A DNA stretch of 64,000 nucleotides from Arthrobacter sp. NicSoilB8. GTDB lineage: Bacteria; Actinomycetota; Actinomycetes; Actinomycetales; Micrococcaceae. The stretch spans positions 4,836,001-4,900,000 of the forward strand of contig NZ_AP024655.1 in NCBI RefSeq assembly GCF_019977355.1, written 5' to 3'. This document shows, piece after piece, positions 1 through 7,803 of the stretch (the first letter of the stretch is position 1; each line of letters opens with the position of its first letter). A model generated the notes under the pieces. It was not told the DNA's origin. It saw only the letters and a program-made list of their open reading frames with translations, and made no database searches. The translations under genes and the position numbers were made by a program.

Positions 1-1
1 C

Positions 2-190
2 CTTAACGATGGCTACCATCGGTTCCACGCATCGCGCGACCCCGGCTCGTTGTGGAACACCATCGCGACGCTGATCCAGCGCTATCGGGAATGCCCCTAG
101 CTCGGCTAGGGCAGCTTCGAACTCCCGCTGGACCGCTACGGGTACCGGTGGTTCCGGGTCCAGCGTCCGGGCGAACGCCGCATGCCCTGA
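2..190 (+). pseudogene. Decayed C-terminal end of a GH13 (alpha-amylase/trehalose-synthase-like) protein
   Basis: One frame reads from the window edge to a TGA at 188-190 and is interrupted only by two TAG codons, at 98-100 and 107-109. Upstream of them it encodes SLWNTIATLIQRYRECP and after them GSFELPLDRYGYRWFRV. This resembles the C-terminal part of GH13 maltosyltransferase/trehalose-synthase-like proteins, which carry a motif of the type RECPELGWGSFE followed by a YGYRWFR-like strand (recalled family knowledge). The first TAG sits where Glu (GAG) is expected and the second where Trp (TGG) is expected, each one base away. The most likely reading is a gene tail inactivated by two nonsense mutations. 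The 5' part lies outside the window, so whether the rest is intact is unknown. Confidence 0.5.
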
Positions 191-321
191 GGCGGGTAAC
201 CGCGGCGCCGTCAAAAACTAACCGGCCCCTTACCGTGCCGAAACGCGGACGCAACATTGGCGCAGGACACTGGAAGTGCCGGCAAGAGCAGGCACCAAAC
301 TCCAGTCCAGGAGGCCCCGCC

Positions 322-558
322 ATGTTGAAGGAAGCGAAAGCCCATGTAACCCGTATCCGCGCCCTCGACCAGCTGCACCGAGGCGACGAGATCGAGGCCC
401 GCCTGCGCGTCGGCCCGAATTACGACGACGTCGTGATCCGCCGCGGCAGTGTCCAGGAAACGGCCCCGGGAATCGGCGTCGTCTGGATCATGGACCGCCC
501 CACCGGCATGCGCAAAGCCATCAACGCAGACGAATGCACCGTCTGGCGGGTCGCCTGA
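322..558 (+). CDS. Small conserved-looking hypothetical protein (78 aa)
   Basis: I do not recognise the family. The frame is open further upstream, but the ATG at 322 is preceded by a clear ribosome-binding site (CCAGGAGG about 7 nt away), which decides the start. The protein is soluble, without membrane segments or signal peptide. It opens with a basic stretch (MLKEAKAHVTRIRALDQLHR) and its second half is beta-rich (VVIRRGSVQE, GVVWIMDRPTG). It stands alone between the decayed GH13 tail and a convergent MoaD-like gene that ends 5 nt downstream on the other strand. No function is proposed. Confidence 0.6.
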   Translation: MLKEAKAHVTRIRALDQLHRGDEIEARLRVGPNYDDVVIRRGSVQETAPGIGVVWIMDRPTGMRKAINADECTVWRVA

Positions 559-562
559 GGCC

Positions 563-901
563 TCAGCCTCCCGCCACGGACTGGATGATGAGGACCTCCT
601 GGCCAGGCGCCACCGTCGTCACCAGGCCCTGAAGCCGCCGGATTTCATTCCCGTTGACGTATATATTCACGTAACGGCGAACAGTTCCGGTCTCGTCCCG
701 CAGCCGGCGTGACAGCGCCGGGTAATCTCCGGTCACCGTATCCAGCAACCACTCCACCGTCACCGCTGATTCCGCGGGCGTAGTCAGGATGGACTGCCCG
801 CCGGCGAGCGGCTGGAGGACGCTCGGCAGGACTACGCTGATCGCCGACTCCGCGGGGACAGGCATGCCGTTGTTCATGAGCTCGTTGATGCCCTTACCCA
901 T
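563..901 (-). CDS. MoaD/ThiS-like ubiquitin-fold protein
   Basis: About 112 residues. The C-terminus ends in Gly-Gly (IIQSVAGG), the hallmark of MoaD/ThiS sulfur carriers, whose terminal glycine is adenylated and thiocarboxylated by a ThiF/MoeB-type enzyme. The body shows the expected pattern: VVLPSVLQPLAGGQ, then VEWLLDTVTGDYPALSRRL and a strand VNIYVNGNEIR. The ATG at 901 lies 4 nt after the stop of the upstream BNR-repeat gene, so the pair is probably translationally coupled. A shorter start (ATG near 870 or 858) is also possible because no strong ribosome-binding site is visible. MoaD-like proteins next to BNR/sialidase-like proteins occur repeatedly in actinobacteria (recalled). The sulfur acceptor is unknown, and no ThiF/MoeB partner is in the window. 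Confidence 0.7.
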   Translation of the reverse strand: MGKGINELMNNGMPVPAESAISVVLPSVLQPLAGGQSILTTPAESAVTVEWLLDTVTGDYPALSRRLRDETGTVRRYVNIYVNGNEIRRLQGLVTTVAPGQEVLIIQSVAGG

Positions 902-905
902 TTCG

Positions 906-2021
906 TCACGGCTGTGCCGGGACCAGGGCCGCGGACACCGCGGCTGCCCGCACGCACAGCACGTCCGGCAGGTGCGAGGCCACTTCGCTGAAGTGTTCCC
1001 CCTCGTCGGCGCTGGCGTAGACACTGCCGCCCCGGGTCCCAAAGTAGACGCCGGCGGGCTCCGCCTCGTCCACGCAGGCGGCATCGCGCAGCACCGCGTT
1101 GTATTCGGGGTCCGGGAGTCCGGCGTCGAGCCGCTTCCAGCTTGAGCCGGCGTCGTCCGTCCGGTGCACGGCCAGCTTTCCGTCCGGCGGAATCCGCTCG
1201 CCGTCGGCCTTTAGCGGGATCACCCAGGCGGTACCGGCCCGGCGGGGATGCGTCAGCATGACAAAGCCGAAGTCCGCCGGCAGCCCATCGGCGATCGACT
1301 CCCATGATTCGGCGTCGTCGTCGCTGCGGTACACGCCGTGGTGGTTTTGCGCGTACAGCCGGCCGTCGACGGCGGCGTCGGCCGCAATCTTGTGGACGCA
1401 CTGGCCGAATTCCGGGTTGGGATCCGGCATGAAGTATGCGGAGATCCCCCTGTTGCGCGGCTCCCAGGAGGCACCGCCGTCAAGCGAGCGGTAGACCCCT
1501 CCGGTGCTCATGGCCACGTGGACTTTCTCACCCGTCGGATCAACCACGATCGAGTGCGCCGCGGCGCCGCCATAGCCTGCACCCCATTCGCTGCGGTGCG
1601 GATGGTCCCAGAGACCGCGGTTGAGCTCAAAGTGCTCGCCGCCGTCGGTCGACTTCCAGACGGAGATCGGCTCGCAGCCTGCCCACACAACGCCCGGGCG
1701 GGAGTCGGCGTCGGGGTGGATCTGCCAGATCCGTTCCAGGGCGGCATCGGTGCCGTCCGGGAACGTGATGGCGCCGTTTTCGGGTTCGTTCCAGGTCCCG
1801 CCCAGGTCATCCGAGTGGAAAACGGTAGGGCCCCAATGCTCGGAGCGGACCCCGACAAGGATCCGGGTGCGTCCGTCGCGGGTATCGATGCCGATGCTGG
1901 GCACTTCGCTCATCAGGAAATGCGGGCCGGAAAGGGACCAGTCTTTGCGGTCCGGGCTCGTCGCCAGCCAGAGACCTTTCTTGGTGCCGATCGCCAGGAC
2001 ATAACTCTCTGCAGTAGCCAT
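906..2021 (-). CDS. BNR/Asp-box repeat beta-propeller protein (sialidase-like fold)
   Basis: A 371-residue cytoplasmic protein with several Asp-box/BNR-type motifs: STDGGEHF, SLDGGASWEP, SDDDAESWES, TDDAGSSWKR and SADEGEHF, spaced as in a six- or seven-bladed propeller. There is no signal peptide, unlike secreted sialidases, and no convincing sialidase arginine triad can be assigned. Family members are usually annotated as exo-alpha-sialidase or WD40/YVTN/BNR-like protein, without proven enzyme activity. The start ATG at 2021 follows a G-rich ribosome-binding site; a longer start at 2057 is less likely. The downstream MoaD-like gene follows after 4 nt, suggesting that the two proteins act together. 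Confidence 0.75.
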   Translation of the reverse strand: MATAESYVLAIGTKKGLWLATSPDRKDWSLSGPHFLMSEVPSIGIDTRDGRTRILVGVRSEHWGPTVFHSDDLGGTWNEPENGAITFPDGTDAALERIWQIHPDADSRPGVVWAGCEPISVWKSTDGGEHFELNRGLWDHPHRSEWGAGYGGAAAHSIVVDPTGEKVHVAMSTGGVYRSLDGGASWEPRNRGISAYFMPDPNPEFGQCVHKIAADAAVDGRLYAQNHHGVYRSDDDAESWESIADGLPADFGFVMLTHPRRAGTAWVIPLKADGERIPPDGKLAVHRTDDAGSSWKRLDAGLPDPEYNAVLRDAACVDEAEPAGVYFGTRGGSVYASADEGEHFSEVASHLPDVLCVRAAAVSAALVPAQP

Positions 2022-2111
2022 GCCCCCCATGCAACCATCCACACCGGACGGCCGCAATGGTTTTCTTCCCGCGCCGGCAGCGTCCCGCTTGGCCGGACGG
2101 CGCCGGCGCCG

Positions 2112-2321
2112 TCAGTCGACGAACTCCGACTGCGTCTCGATGAAGTCCCAGTCCGCGACCGTCAAGACGGTTCCGGCCGGGGACAGTTCACCAGGACGCG
2201 GGCCGCCCGCGGCGGCAATCCCCCGCTGCACAGCCTCCGGCAGTTCGGCGGTCCGGAGGTTTTCCCGGAGCCATTCCTTACTCGCCAAATCCAGATCCAG
2301 CCACCACATGTAGATCTCCAC
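2112..2321 (-). CDS. Small hypothetical protein (69 aa)
   Basis: Translation begins at a GTG (2321-2319) about 8 nt after AGGAGG, a near-ideal ribosome-binding site. The N-terminus MEIYMWWLDLDLASKEWLRE suggests an amphipathic helix. The remainder (GELSPAGTVLTVADWDFIET) contains a possible beta strand. There is no membrane segment, cysteine cluster or recognised motif. It is transcribed away from the universal stress gene and toward the BNR-repeat gene, about 90 nt upstream of the latter's start, so co-transcription is possible. Confidence 0.55.
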   Translation of the reverse strand: MEIYMWWLDLDLASKEWLRENLRTAELPEAVQRGIAAAGGPRPGELSPAGTVLTVADWDFIETQSEFVD

Positions 2322-2472
2322 GACGGCATCCTCCTCCTGTGTTCTTCAACCGTAGGCCCCGCCCGCGGGGTGTACAAGGGAAGCGGCGGCAAACAGCACC
2401 CGCAACCTCAGAAGCCGTGTGACCGGGGAGTAAGTCCCTGTTCAAGGCCGAACCCAGGCGCAAGAATGAAGC

Positions 2473-2958
2473 ATGCCCGCCGAGCCCGTCAACGGCCCGC
2501 CGCCTCTCGTGGTGGGCGTGCTTCCAGGACAGCATCCCGAGGTGCTGCAGACCGCGGCAACGCTCGCGAAGCGCCTCGCCGTGCCCCTGATCTGCGCCTA
2601 CGTGGACGAAGCAAGCTACCTCGTGGAGTGGGACCCGGCCCGGTCAGCGCACCGGCTCTCGCTGCACCCCGACGCGGACGACACCCGGATCCGGGCAACA
2701 ACCCAGGAGCTGCACTCCGTCATCGAAGCATGCTGCGCAGGCCTCGGAATCGACTGGACCCTGCGGACCTTGGCGGGCGACCCGGCCCGGGCGATCGGCA
2801 GGCTCGCCACCGACGCCCAGGCGCTCATGATCGTGGTGGGGACCCCCGAACGCGGCATCGGCCACCGCATTTCCGCGGCGCTCAACGGCTCCGTGGCGGC
2901 GTGGCTGAGCCACCATCAGGAGCGTCCGATCCTGATCGTTCCGGCCGAAAGAAAATAA
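2473..2958 (+). CDS. Universal stress protein (UspA family)
   Basis: 161 residues forming a single Usp alpha/beta domain. The N-terminal strand PLVVGVLPGQHPEVLQTAATLA gives the first beta-strand and helix. Near residues 127-143 the ATP-binding pattern G-x2-G-x9-G-S/T appears as GIGHRISAALNGSVA, followed by the last strand RPILIVPAE. Usp proteins bind ATP or associate with partners during stress and stationary phase; the specific role cannot be told from sequence. A strong terminator follows about 95 nt downstream, so this looks like a single-gene transcript. Confidence 0.85.
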   Translation: MPAEPVNGPPPLVVGVLPGQHPEVLQTAATLAKRLAVPLICAYVDEASYLVEWDPARSAHRLSLHPDADDTRIRATTQELHSVIEACCAGLGIDWTLRTLAGDPARAIGRLATDAQALMIVVGTPERGIGHRISAALNGSVAAWLSHHQERPILIVPAERK

Positions 2959-3051
2959 AGCGAAAGTTGTTATTCGGGGCGCTGGCGCTATCCCTCTACC
3001 GCCAAGTAAGCTCGATGTGTAGGCCAGAGGAAAGCCGCCTACCCCATAGCT

Positions 3052-3100
3052 GCTCCGGAGTGCGTATCCCCCAATAACGCACTCCGGAGCTCTTTAATTT
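3052..3100 (+). terminator. Rho-independent terminator with C-rich loop
   Basis: A perfect 14-bp stem (3052-3065 pairs with 3077-3090; arm GCTCCGGAGTGCGT) encloses the 11-nt loop ATCCCCCAATA and is followed by the T-rich tail TCTTTAATTT. It ends transcription after the stress gene or after a possible short transcript in 2960-3050. That stretch contains another small pairing (GTAGGC...GCCTAC, about 3018-3044). Two adjacent hairpins, one with a C-run loop, recall actinobacterial 6C-type small RNAs, but only five Cs are present, so an sRNA is only a possibility. Confidence 0.8.
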
Positions 3101-3140
3101 CCGGACGGTTCCGCCCCTGGAGCTTCCAGACCCTTGAAAC

Positions 3141-3157
3141 ATACCCCTAGGGGGTAT
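3141..3157. promoter_or_regulatory. Probable CsoR operator
   Basis: The palindrome ATACCCCTAGGGGGTAT lies 12 nt before the csoR start codon. CsoR-family copper sensors bind G-tract palindromes of the type TACCCC-N-GGGGTA, so this is very probably the autoregulatory operator controlling the csoR-copZ-copA operon. The site is close enough to the start that the transcript may have a very short leader. Confidence 0.8.
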
Positions 3158-3168
3158 ATGTTTGAGGC

Positions 3169-3531
3169 ATGAGCGAGTCCGAAGTTTCCGTCCCTTCCCC
3201 CCTGGAACCGGCCCGCCTGGACCCGCCGCCGCACGAGCAGCACGGCTACAGCTCCAACAAGGACGCCTACCTGCGCCGGCTCAAGCGGATCGAAGGCCAG
3301 GTGCGCGGTATCGCCCGCATGGTGGACGAGGACAAGTACTGCATCGACATCCTCACCCAGGTCGCCGCCGTCACCAAGGCCCTGCATGCCGTCAGCCTGG
3401 GGCTCGTGGAGGAGCACATCGGCCACTGCGTCGTCGGCGCCGCCTCCGAACCGGATCCGGAACTACGGGCCGAAACCATCGATTTCAAGGTCAAAGAGGC
3501 CACCGATGCCATCGGGCGCCTCCTGCGCTAG
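3169..3531 (+). CDS. csoR: CsoR-family copper-sensing transcriptional repressor
   Basis: 120 residues, all-helical CsoR/RcnR family. After an extended, Pro-rich N-terminus (residues 1-28) comes the conserved first helix YLRRLKRIEGQVRGIARMV. The metal-binding C-H-C set is visible as Cys in DKYCIDIL and His/Cys in EEHIGHCVV. Copper binding releases the repressor from its operator, which lies directly upstream at 3141-3157. The gene is first in an operon with a CopZ-like chaperone and a CopA-like ATPase, which supports copper rather than nickel or formaldehyde sensing. Confidence 0.9.
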   Translation: MSESEVSVPSPLEPARLDPPPHEQHGYSSNKDAYLRRLKRIEGQVRGIARMVDEDKYCIDILTQVAAVTKALHAVSLGLVEEHIGHCVVGAASEPDPELRAETIDFKVKEATDAIGRLLR

Positions 3532-3597
3532 GACCTGCACCCCCATCACACCACCGGGCCGGGGAACCACCCCTGCCCCGCGACAAAGGAGCACGCC

Positions 3598-3828
3598 ATG
3601 GGCACCGTTTCCACCACCGTCAACGTTTCCGGCATGACCTGCGGCCACTGCGTGTCCTCCGTCAGTGAAGAACTTGAGGCGCTCTCAGGCGTCGAAAAGG
3701 TCGACGTCGACCTCCACGCCGGCGGCATCTCCACCGTCACGATCACTTCCGCCGGCACATTGTCCTTCTCCGAGATCGGCGAGGCAGTCGCCGAAGCCGG
3801 CTACCTGATGGTCGCCAGCGAAGCCTGA
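3598..3828 (+). CDS. copZ: CopZ-like heavy-metal-associated copper chaperone
   Basis: A 76-residue single HMA domain with the beta-alpha-beta-beta-alpha-beta pattern and the metal motif GMTCGHC at residues 12-18. In this family it binds Cu(I) through the two cysteines in the cytoplasm and passes it to the P-type ATPase. An AAAGGAG ribosome-binding site precedes the ATG. It lies between csoR and copA on the same strand, with 66 nt and 73 nt gaps. Confidence 0.9.
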   Translation: MGTVSTTVNVSGMTCGHCVSSVSEELEALSGVEKVDVDLHAGGISTVTITSAGTLSFSEIGEAVAEAGYLMVASEA

Positions 3829-3901
3829 GCGCCGCTCGCGCCGGCGGACGGCGCAAAACAGACCAGGCAGCGGAAAAGTGCGAGAACAGGAAGGGACCGT
3901 G

Positions 3902-6253
3902 GTGAACGAGCAGTTGCTGGACCAGGCCGGAAGCCGTGTTATCGACCTCGATATCGAGGGCATGACCTGCGCCTCCTGCGTCAGCCGGGTCGAACGCAAG
4001 CTCGGAAAGCTCGACGGCGTGGAGGCCACCGTCAACCTCCCGCTCGAGTCCGCCCATGTCAGGGTCCCCGCGGCCATCACGGACGATCAAATCACGGCCA
4101 CTGTCGCCGCCGCCGGATACAAGGCCACCATCCGGTCCCCCCGGCACCCGGCTAATGTGGCTGACCCCCTCGAAATCCCGGCCGCACAGCCTTCGGTCAA
4201 CGGACGGGTGACCGGTGACGGCATCGAGGGTGCCACGCCCCCGGGTGAGCAGCCTGTATCGAAAACCGCAGCCGTGCTCCGCCCGCGGCTCATCGTGGCC
4301 GCCGTCCTCACCGTCCCGGTGTTCGCGATCTCCATGATCCCAGTGTTCCAGTTCCCGAACTGGGGCTGGGTGGCCGGGGCACTGGCGCTGCCGGTGGTCG
4401 CGTGGGCGGCGTGGCCGTTTCACCGGGCGGCGGCCATCAACGCGCGGCACATGGCCTCGACAATGGACACCCTGGTTTCCATTGGCGTGATCGCAGCCTT
4501 CGCGTTCTCCGCGGGGCAGCTTCTGGCAGACCCGCGCCTGACCGAGCACCCGGCGATGGAAGGCATGGGCTCCGGCGGCCTCTATTTCGAGGTCGCGTCC
4601 GTAGTGACCACGTTCCTGCTGCTGGGGCGCTATCTGGAGGCCGGCGCCAAGCGCAGGGCAGGCGATGCCCTCAAGGCCCTGCTCAGCCTTGGCGCCAAGG
4701 ACGCCACAGTGCTGCGCAACGGCCGTGAGGAACAGATCCCCGCCGGGCAATTGACGGTGGGAGAGGTGATGGTTGTCCGTCCGGGCGAAAAGATCGCCAC
4801 GGACGGCGTGGTCCTGGACGGCTCCTCGGCCGTGGACGCCTCGCTGGTGACCGGAGAATCCGTGCCGGTGGAGGTTGGTCCGGACAGCCTGGTCACCGGC
4901 GCCACGATCAACACCTCGGGCCGCCTCCTGGTCCGCGCCACCCGCGTCGGTTCCGAAACCACCCTGGCCCAGATGGGACGTCTTGTCTCCGCGGCGCAGA
5001 CCGGAAAGGCCCCCATCGCCCGGCTCGCTGACCGGATCAGCGCCGTCTTCGTCCCCGTCGTCCTCGCCGTCGCGGCCCTGACCTTCGGCGCCTGGCTGCT
5101 GGCCGCCGGCCCGGCCGCCGGCCCCGACGAGGTCCGCGCCGCCTTCACCGCCGCCGTCGCCGTGCTCGTCATTGCCTGCCCCTGCGCCCTGGGGCTGGCC
5201 ACGCCCGTGGGGCTGCTGACGGGAACCGGCCGGGGCGCCCAGCTCGGCATACTCATCAAGGGGCCGCAGGTCCTCGAGGATACCCGGACTGTGGACACGA
5301 TCCTGCTGGACAAGACCGGGACGGTCACCACCGGCCGCCTTGCCGTGGACGGCGTCCAAAGCTTCGGACCGCACAGCGAAGCCGAGGTGCTGCGCCTCGC
5401 AGGGGCCGTGGAGGACGCCTCCGAGCACCCGATCGCCCGGGCCATCGCAGCTTCGGCACTCTCGGCTGAGCGCCGGAACAACGGCTCCGGCTCCCTTCCC
5501 GCCGTCGCCGGCTTCCGCTCTGCGCCGGGTGGCGGAGTCCAGGGAACCGTCGAGGGCCGGCGTGTGACGGCCGGCCGTTCGGGCTGGCTGCAGACGAACG
5601 GCATCGCTCCCGAGGCCGCGCAGCTGCAGGCCCTTGCTGCCGCAGAAGGCTCCGGGGCCACCGCGATCTGGCTCGCCGTGGACGGGGAGCCCGCCGGCAT
5701 CATTAGCCTGAGGGATACGCTCAAGCCAGGCTCCGCGGCCGCGATCTCGCGGCTCCGCGGCCTCGGTCTCCGGCCGATCCTCCTGACCGGGGACAACGCC
5801 GCCGTCGCCGCCCAGGTGGCAGCCGCCGTCGGCATCGCTGCGGAGGATGTGTTCGCCGGTGTGCTGCCCGAGGGCAAGGTCGAGGCGGTGCGGAAGCTGC
5901 AGTCCGCCGGAGCCACGGTGGCCATGGCCGGCGACGGCGTCAATGACGCCGCTGCGCTGGCCCAGGCGGACCTCGGCATCGCCATGGGCTCCGGCACGGA
6001 CGTTGCCATCGAGGCCGCCGACCTGACAGTCATGGGCAACGATCTCGGGCAGGTGGCGCAGGCGATCGAGCTGTCCCGCAGGACGCTGGCCACCATCAAG
6101 ACCAACCTTTTCTGGGCCTTCTTCTACAACGCCGTGGGCATTCCGGTGGCGGCCCTGGGCCTGCTCAACCCGATGATCGCCGGCGCCGCGATGGCCGCAA
6201 GCTCCGTGCTGGTCGTGGCCAACTCGCTGCGGCTGCGCAGTTTCGGCAGGTAG
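3902..6253 (+). CDS. copA: Copper-exporting P1B-type ATPase
   Basis: About 783 residues. One N-terminal HMA domain (GMTCASC near residue 20) precedes the membrane core. The P-type ATPase landmarks are all present in order: TGES (~318), the transmembrane metal site CPC in IACPCALGLATP (~425), the phosphorylated DKTGT (~470), the P1B-specific HP in SEHPIARA (~510) and GDGVNDA (~677). The CPC motif and the neighbours indicate Cu(I) export from the cytoplasm. The frame is open back to 3878; the tandem GTG codons at 3899 and 3902 after AGGAAGGG are the best starts, and I chose the second for spacing. Confidence 0.93.
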   Translation: MNEQLLDQAGSRVIDLDIEGMTCASCVSRVERKLGKLDGVEATVNLPLESAHVRVPAAITDDQITATVAAAGYKATIRSPRHPANVADPLEIPAAQPSVNGRVTGDGIEGATPPGEQPVSKTAAVLRPRLIVAAVLTVPVFAISMIPVFQFPNWGWVAGALALPVVAWAAWPFHRAAAINARHMASTMDTLVSIGVIAAFAFSAGQLLADPRLTEHPAMEGMGSGGLYFEVASVVTTFLLLGRYLEAGAKRRAGDALKALLSLGAKDATVLRNGREEQIPAGQLTVGEVMVVRPGEKIATDGVVLDGSSAVDASLVTGESVPVEVGPDSLVTGATINTSGRLLVRATRVGSETTLAQMGRLVSAAQTGKAPIARLADRISAVFVPVVLAVAALTFGAWLLAAGPAAGPDEVRAAFTAAVAVLVIACPCALGLATPVGLLTGTGRGAQLGILIKGPQVLEDTRTVDTILLDKTGTVTTGRLAVDGVQSFGPHSEAEVLRLAGAVEDASEHPIARAIAASALSAERRNNGSGSLPAVAGFRSAPGGGVQGTVEGRRVTAGRSGWLQTNGIAPEAAQLQALAAAEGSGATAIWLAVDGEPAGIISLRDTLKPGSAAAISRLRGLGLRPILLTGDNAAVAAQVAAAVGIAAEDVFAGVLPEGKVEAVRKLQSAGATVAMAGDGVNDAAALAQADLGIAMGSGTDVAIEAADLTVMGNDLGQVAQAIELSRRTLATIKTNLFWAFFYNAVGIPVAALGLLNPMIAGAAMAASSVLVVANSLRLRSFGR

Positions 6254-6292
6254 GCCGCCCTTCCCCGGGCCGCCCAGCCTCAGGCGTCCGCT

Positions 6293-6565
6293 TCAAGCCG
6301 CGCCGTAGCGGACGGCAGCCTTGGCTTTGGCCTTGGCCGCTTCCTCCGCGCGGTCTTTTGCGGGGGCATGGGTCACCAGGGAGTCGAGCAGGTGCTGCGT
6401 GGCGTGCGCAATCTCATGGACAGCCCGGTTGAAGGCCTCTTCGTTGGCCTTGGACGGCTTGGTGCTGCCACTGATCTTGCGCACGTACTGCAGCGCCGCG
6501 GCCTCCACCTCGGCGGTGGTTGCGTGGGGTTCAAAATTGTGGAGGGTCCGGATATTTCGGCACAT
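6293..6565 (-). CDS. DUF2277 family protein
   Basis: A 90-residue protein starting MCRNIRTLHNFEP, the diagnostic opening of the DUF2277 family. A helical middle (EEAFNRAVHEIAHATQHLLDSL) is followed by an Ala/Lys-rich tail (EEAAKAKAKAAVRYG). Function is unknown for the whole family. It converges on copA, with only 39 nt between the two stop codons, and is transcribed independently of it. Confidence 0.85.
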   Translation of the reverse strand: MCRNIRTLHNFEPHATTAEVEAAALQYVRKISGSTKPSKANEEAFNRAVHEIAHATQHLLDSLVTHAPAKDRAEEAAKAKAKAAVRYGAA

Positions 6566-6618
6566 GCCTCCATGCTAGGTGCCTTCGGGCCCGGGAACGA
6601 GGGCCCCGGGCGGACTGC

Positions 6619-7737
6619 CTACGGCACGGGCTCGAAGTCGTTCGCGTGGTCCAGCACTGCCGGCATGGCCGCGCCGGTGCCCGACGAGGACCGGAGCTCG
6701 TCCACCCGGACCAGGACCACGCCGCCGACAATCAGGAGCCCGCCGAGCAGCTGGATGGTCCCGGGAAGTTCCCCGAGCAGGAGCCAGGCCCAGATGACGG
6801 CGAAGAGCACTTCGGTCAGCGAGACGAAGGACGCCACCTTGGATCCGAGCGCCCGCGCGGCGACAATTCCGGACACGTACGCCAGGACCGTGGCCAGCAC
6901 CACCAGGCCGCCGAGCGAGACCCACCAGGGGGTGACCCAGGGCCCCAGCCGGGTGTCGGCCGTGCTGAAGGCCATCGGCACCAGCCCGGTGGCGGCAGCG
7001 AGCCACATCACCGCGGCACCGACCATCAGTCCGCTGGAGGCCAGCACGATAGGCGGGAGGGTGTCGTTTTCCCTGGCAGTGATGAAGAAGTAGATCGCGA
7101 GGCAGACGGCGGCCGCAATCCCCCACAGCACGCCGATCAGATCAATCTTCACCGCGCCCGTGAGGTCCAGGACCAGGATGAGGCCGCCCAGCGACAGGAG
7201 CGTGCCGGCGATGGTCAGCGGGCGGGGACGCTTCCGGCTCGCGACCCACAACCAGAGCACGATGATGACGGGTGCAAGATACTCCAGCAGGAGGGCAACC
7301 CCTACGGACAGCCGGGACACGGCGTTGAAGTAGAACAGCTGGCACGCGGCGACCCCGATGAGGCCGAAAAGCAGGATGGTCAGCCAGTTGTCCTTGAGCT
7401 GGTGCCAGCGGCCGCGCAGCGCGGGGATGGCGGGAACCGCCAGGATCAGGGCGGCGCCGGTGAGCCGTGCCGTGACGGCCGCGCCGGGTGTCCATCCCGT
7501 TTCCAAGAGCGCCTTGGCGAAGGATCCGGAGAGCCCGAACACCGCTGACGAAAACAGGGCGATGCCCAGGCCCGAGGCCATGAAGCCGGACGCGGCACGC
7601 GCTGGCTTGGTGCCCGGCCGCTTAGCACCCGTAGCCCTGGTGCCCGGCACAGCGCCACCGGGTTCCGAGGCGGACCGCTTGGCGGCAAGATCTCGAACCG
7701 GGACGGCGGCGGTGCGGCGGGGGGCAGACACGGGCAT
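6619..7737 (-). CDS. EamA/DMT-superfamily transporter
   Basis: 372 residues with about ten hydrophobic segments in two EamA repeats, e.g. FSSAVFGLSGSFAKALLETG in repeat 1 and LTEVLFAVIWAWLLLGE in repeat 2. The conserved LLEYLAPVIIVLWLW region resembles RhtA-type amino-acid/metabolite exporters. The first ~50 residues are polar, basic and not part of the family; translation could also start at the ATG near 7581. The gene is divergent from the CGNR zinc-finger gene, with 66 nt between the starts, so that DNA-binding-like protein may regulate it (inference). The substrate is unknown. Confidence 0.85.
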   Translation of the reverse strand: MPVSAPRRTAAVPVRDLAAKRSASEPGGAVPGTRATGAKRPGTKPARAASGFMASGLGIALFSSAVFGLSGSFAKALLETGWTPGAAVTARLTGAALILAVPAIPALRGRWHQLKDNWLTILLFGLIGVAACQLFYFNAVSRLSVGVALLLEYLAPVIIVLWLWVASRKRPRPLTIAGTLLSLGGLILVLDLTGAVKIDLIGVLWGIAAAVCLAIYFFITARENDTLPPIVLASSGLMVGAAVMWLAAATGLVPMAFSTADTRLGPWVTPWWVSLGGLVVLATVLAYVSGIVAARALGSKVASFVSLTEVLFAVIWAWLLLGELPGTIQLLGGLLIVGGVVLVRVDELRSSSGTGAAMPAVLDHANDFEPVP

Positions 7738-7803
7738 TCTCCTGTCAGGAGTAAAGTAGGGTTATGGTCATGACATTACGCCCCGGCGCGGTAAGGAGTC
7801 AAG

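Noticed and set aside
2..190. TAG codons as recoding (pyrrolysine or suppressor reading)
   Set aside because: No pyl genes or recoding element are seen, other genes end normally at TAG, and two single-base nonsense changes explain the data more simply.
3743..6105. Long open frames on the minus strand opposite copA
   Set aside because: Low-complexity Arg/Gly/Pro translations, no ribosome-binding sites, and full overlap with a certain gene; codon shadows of GC-rich DNA.
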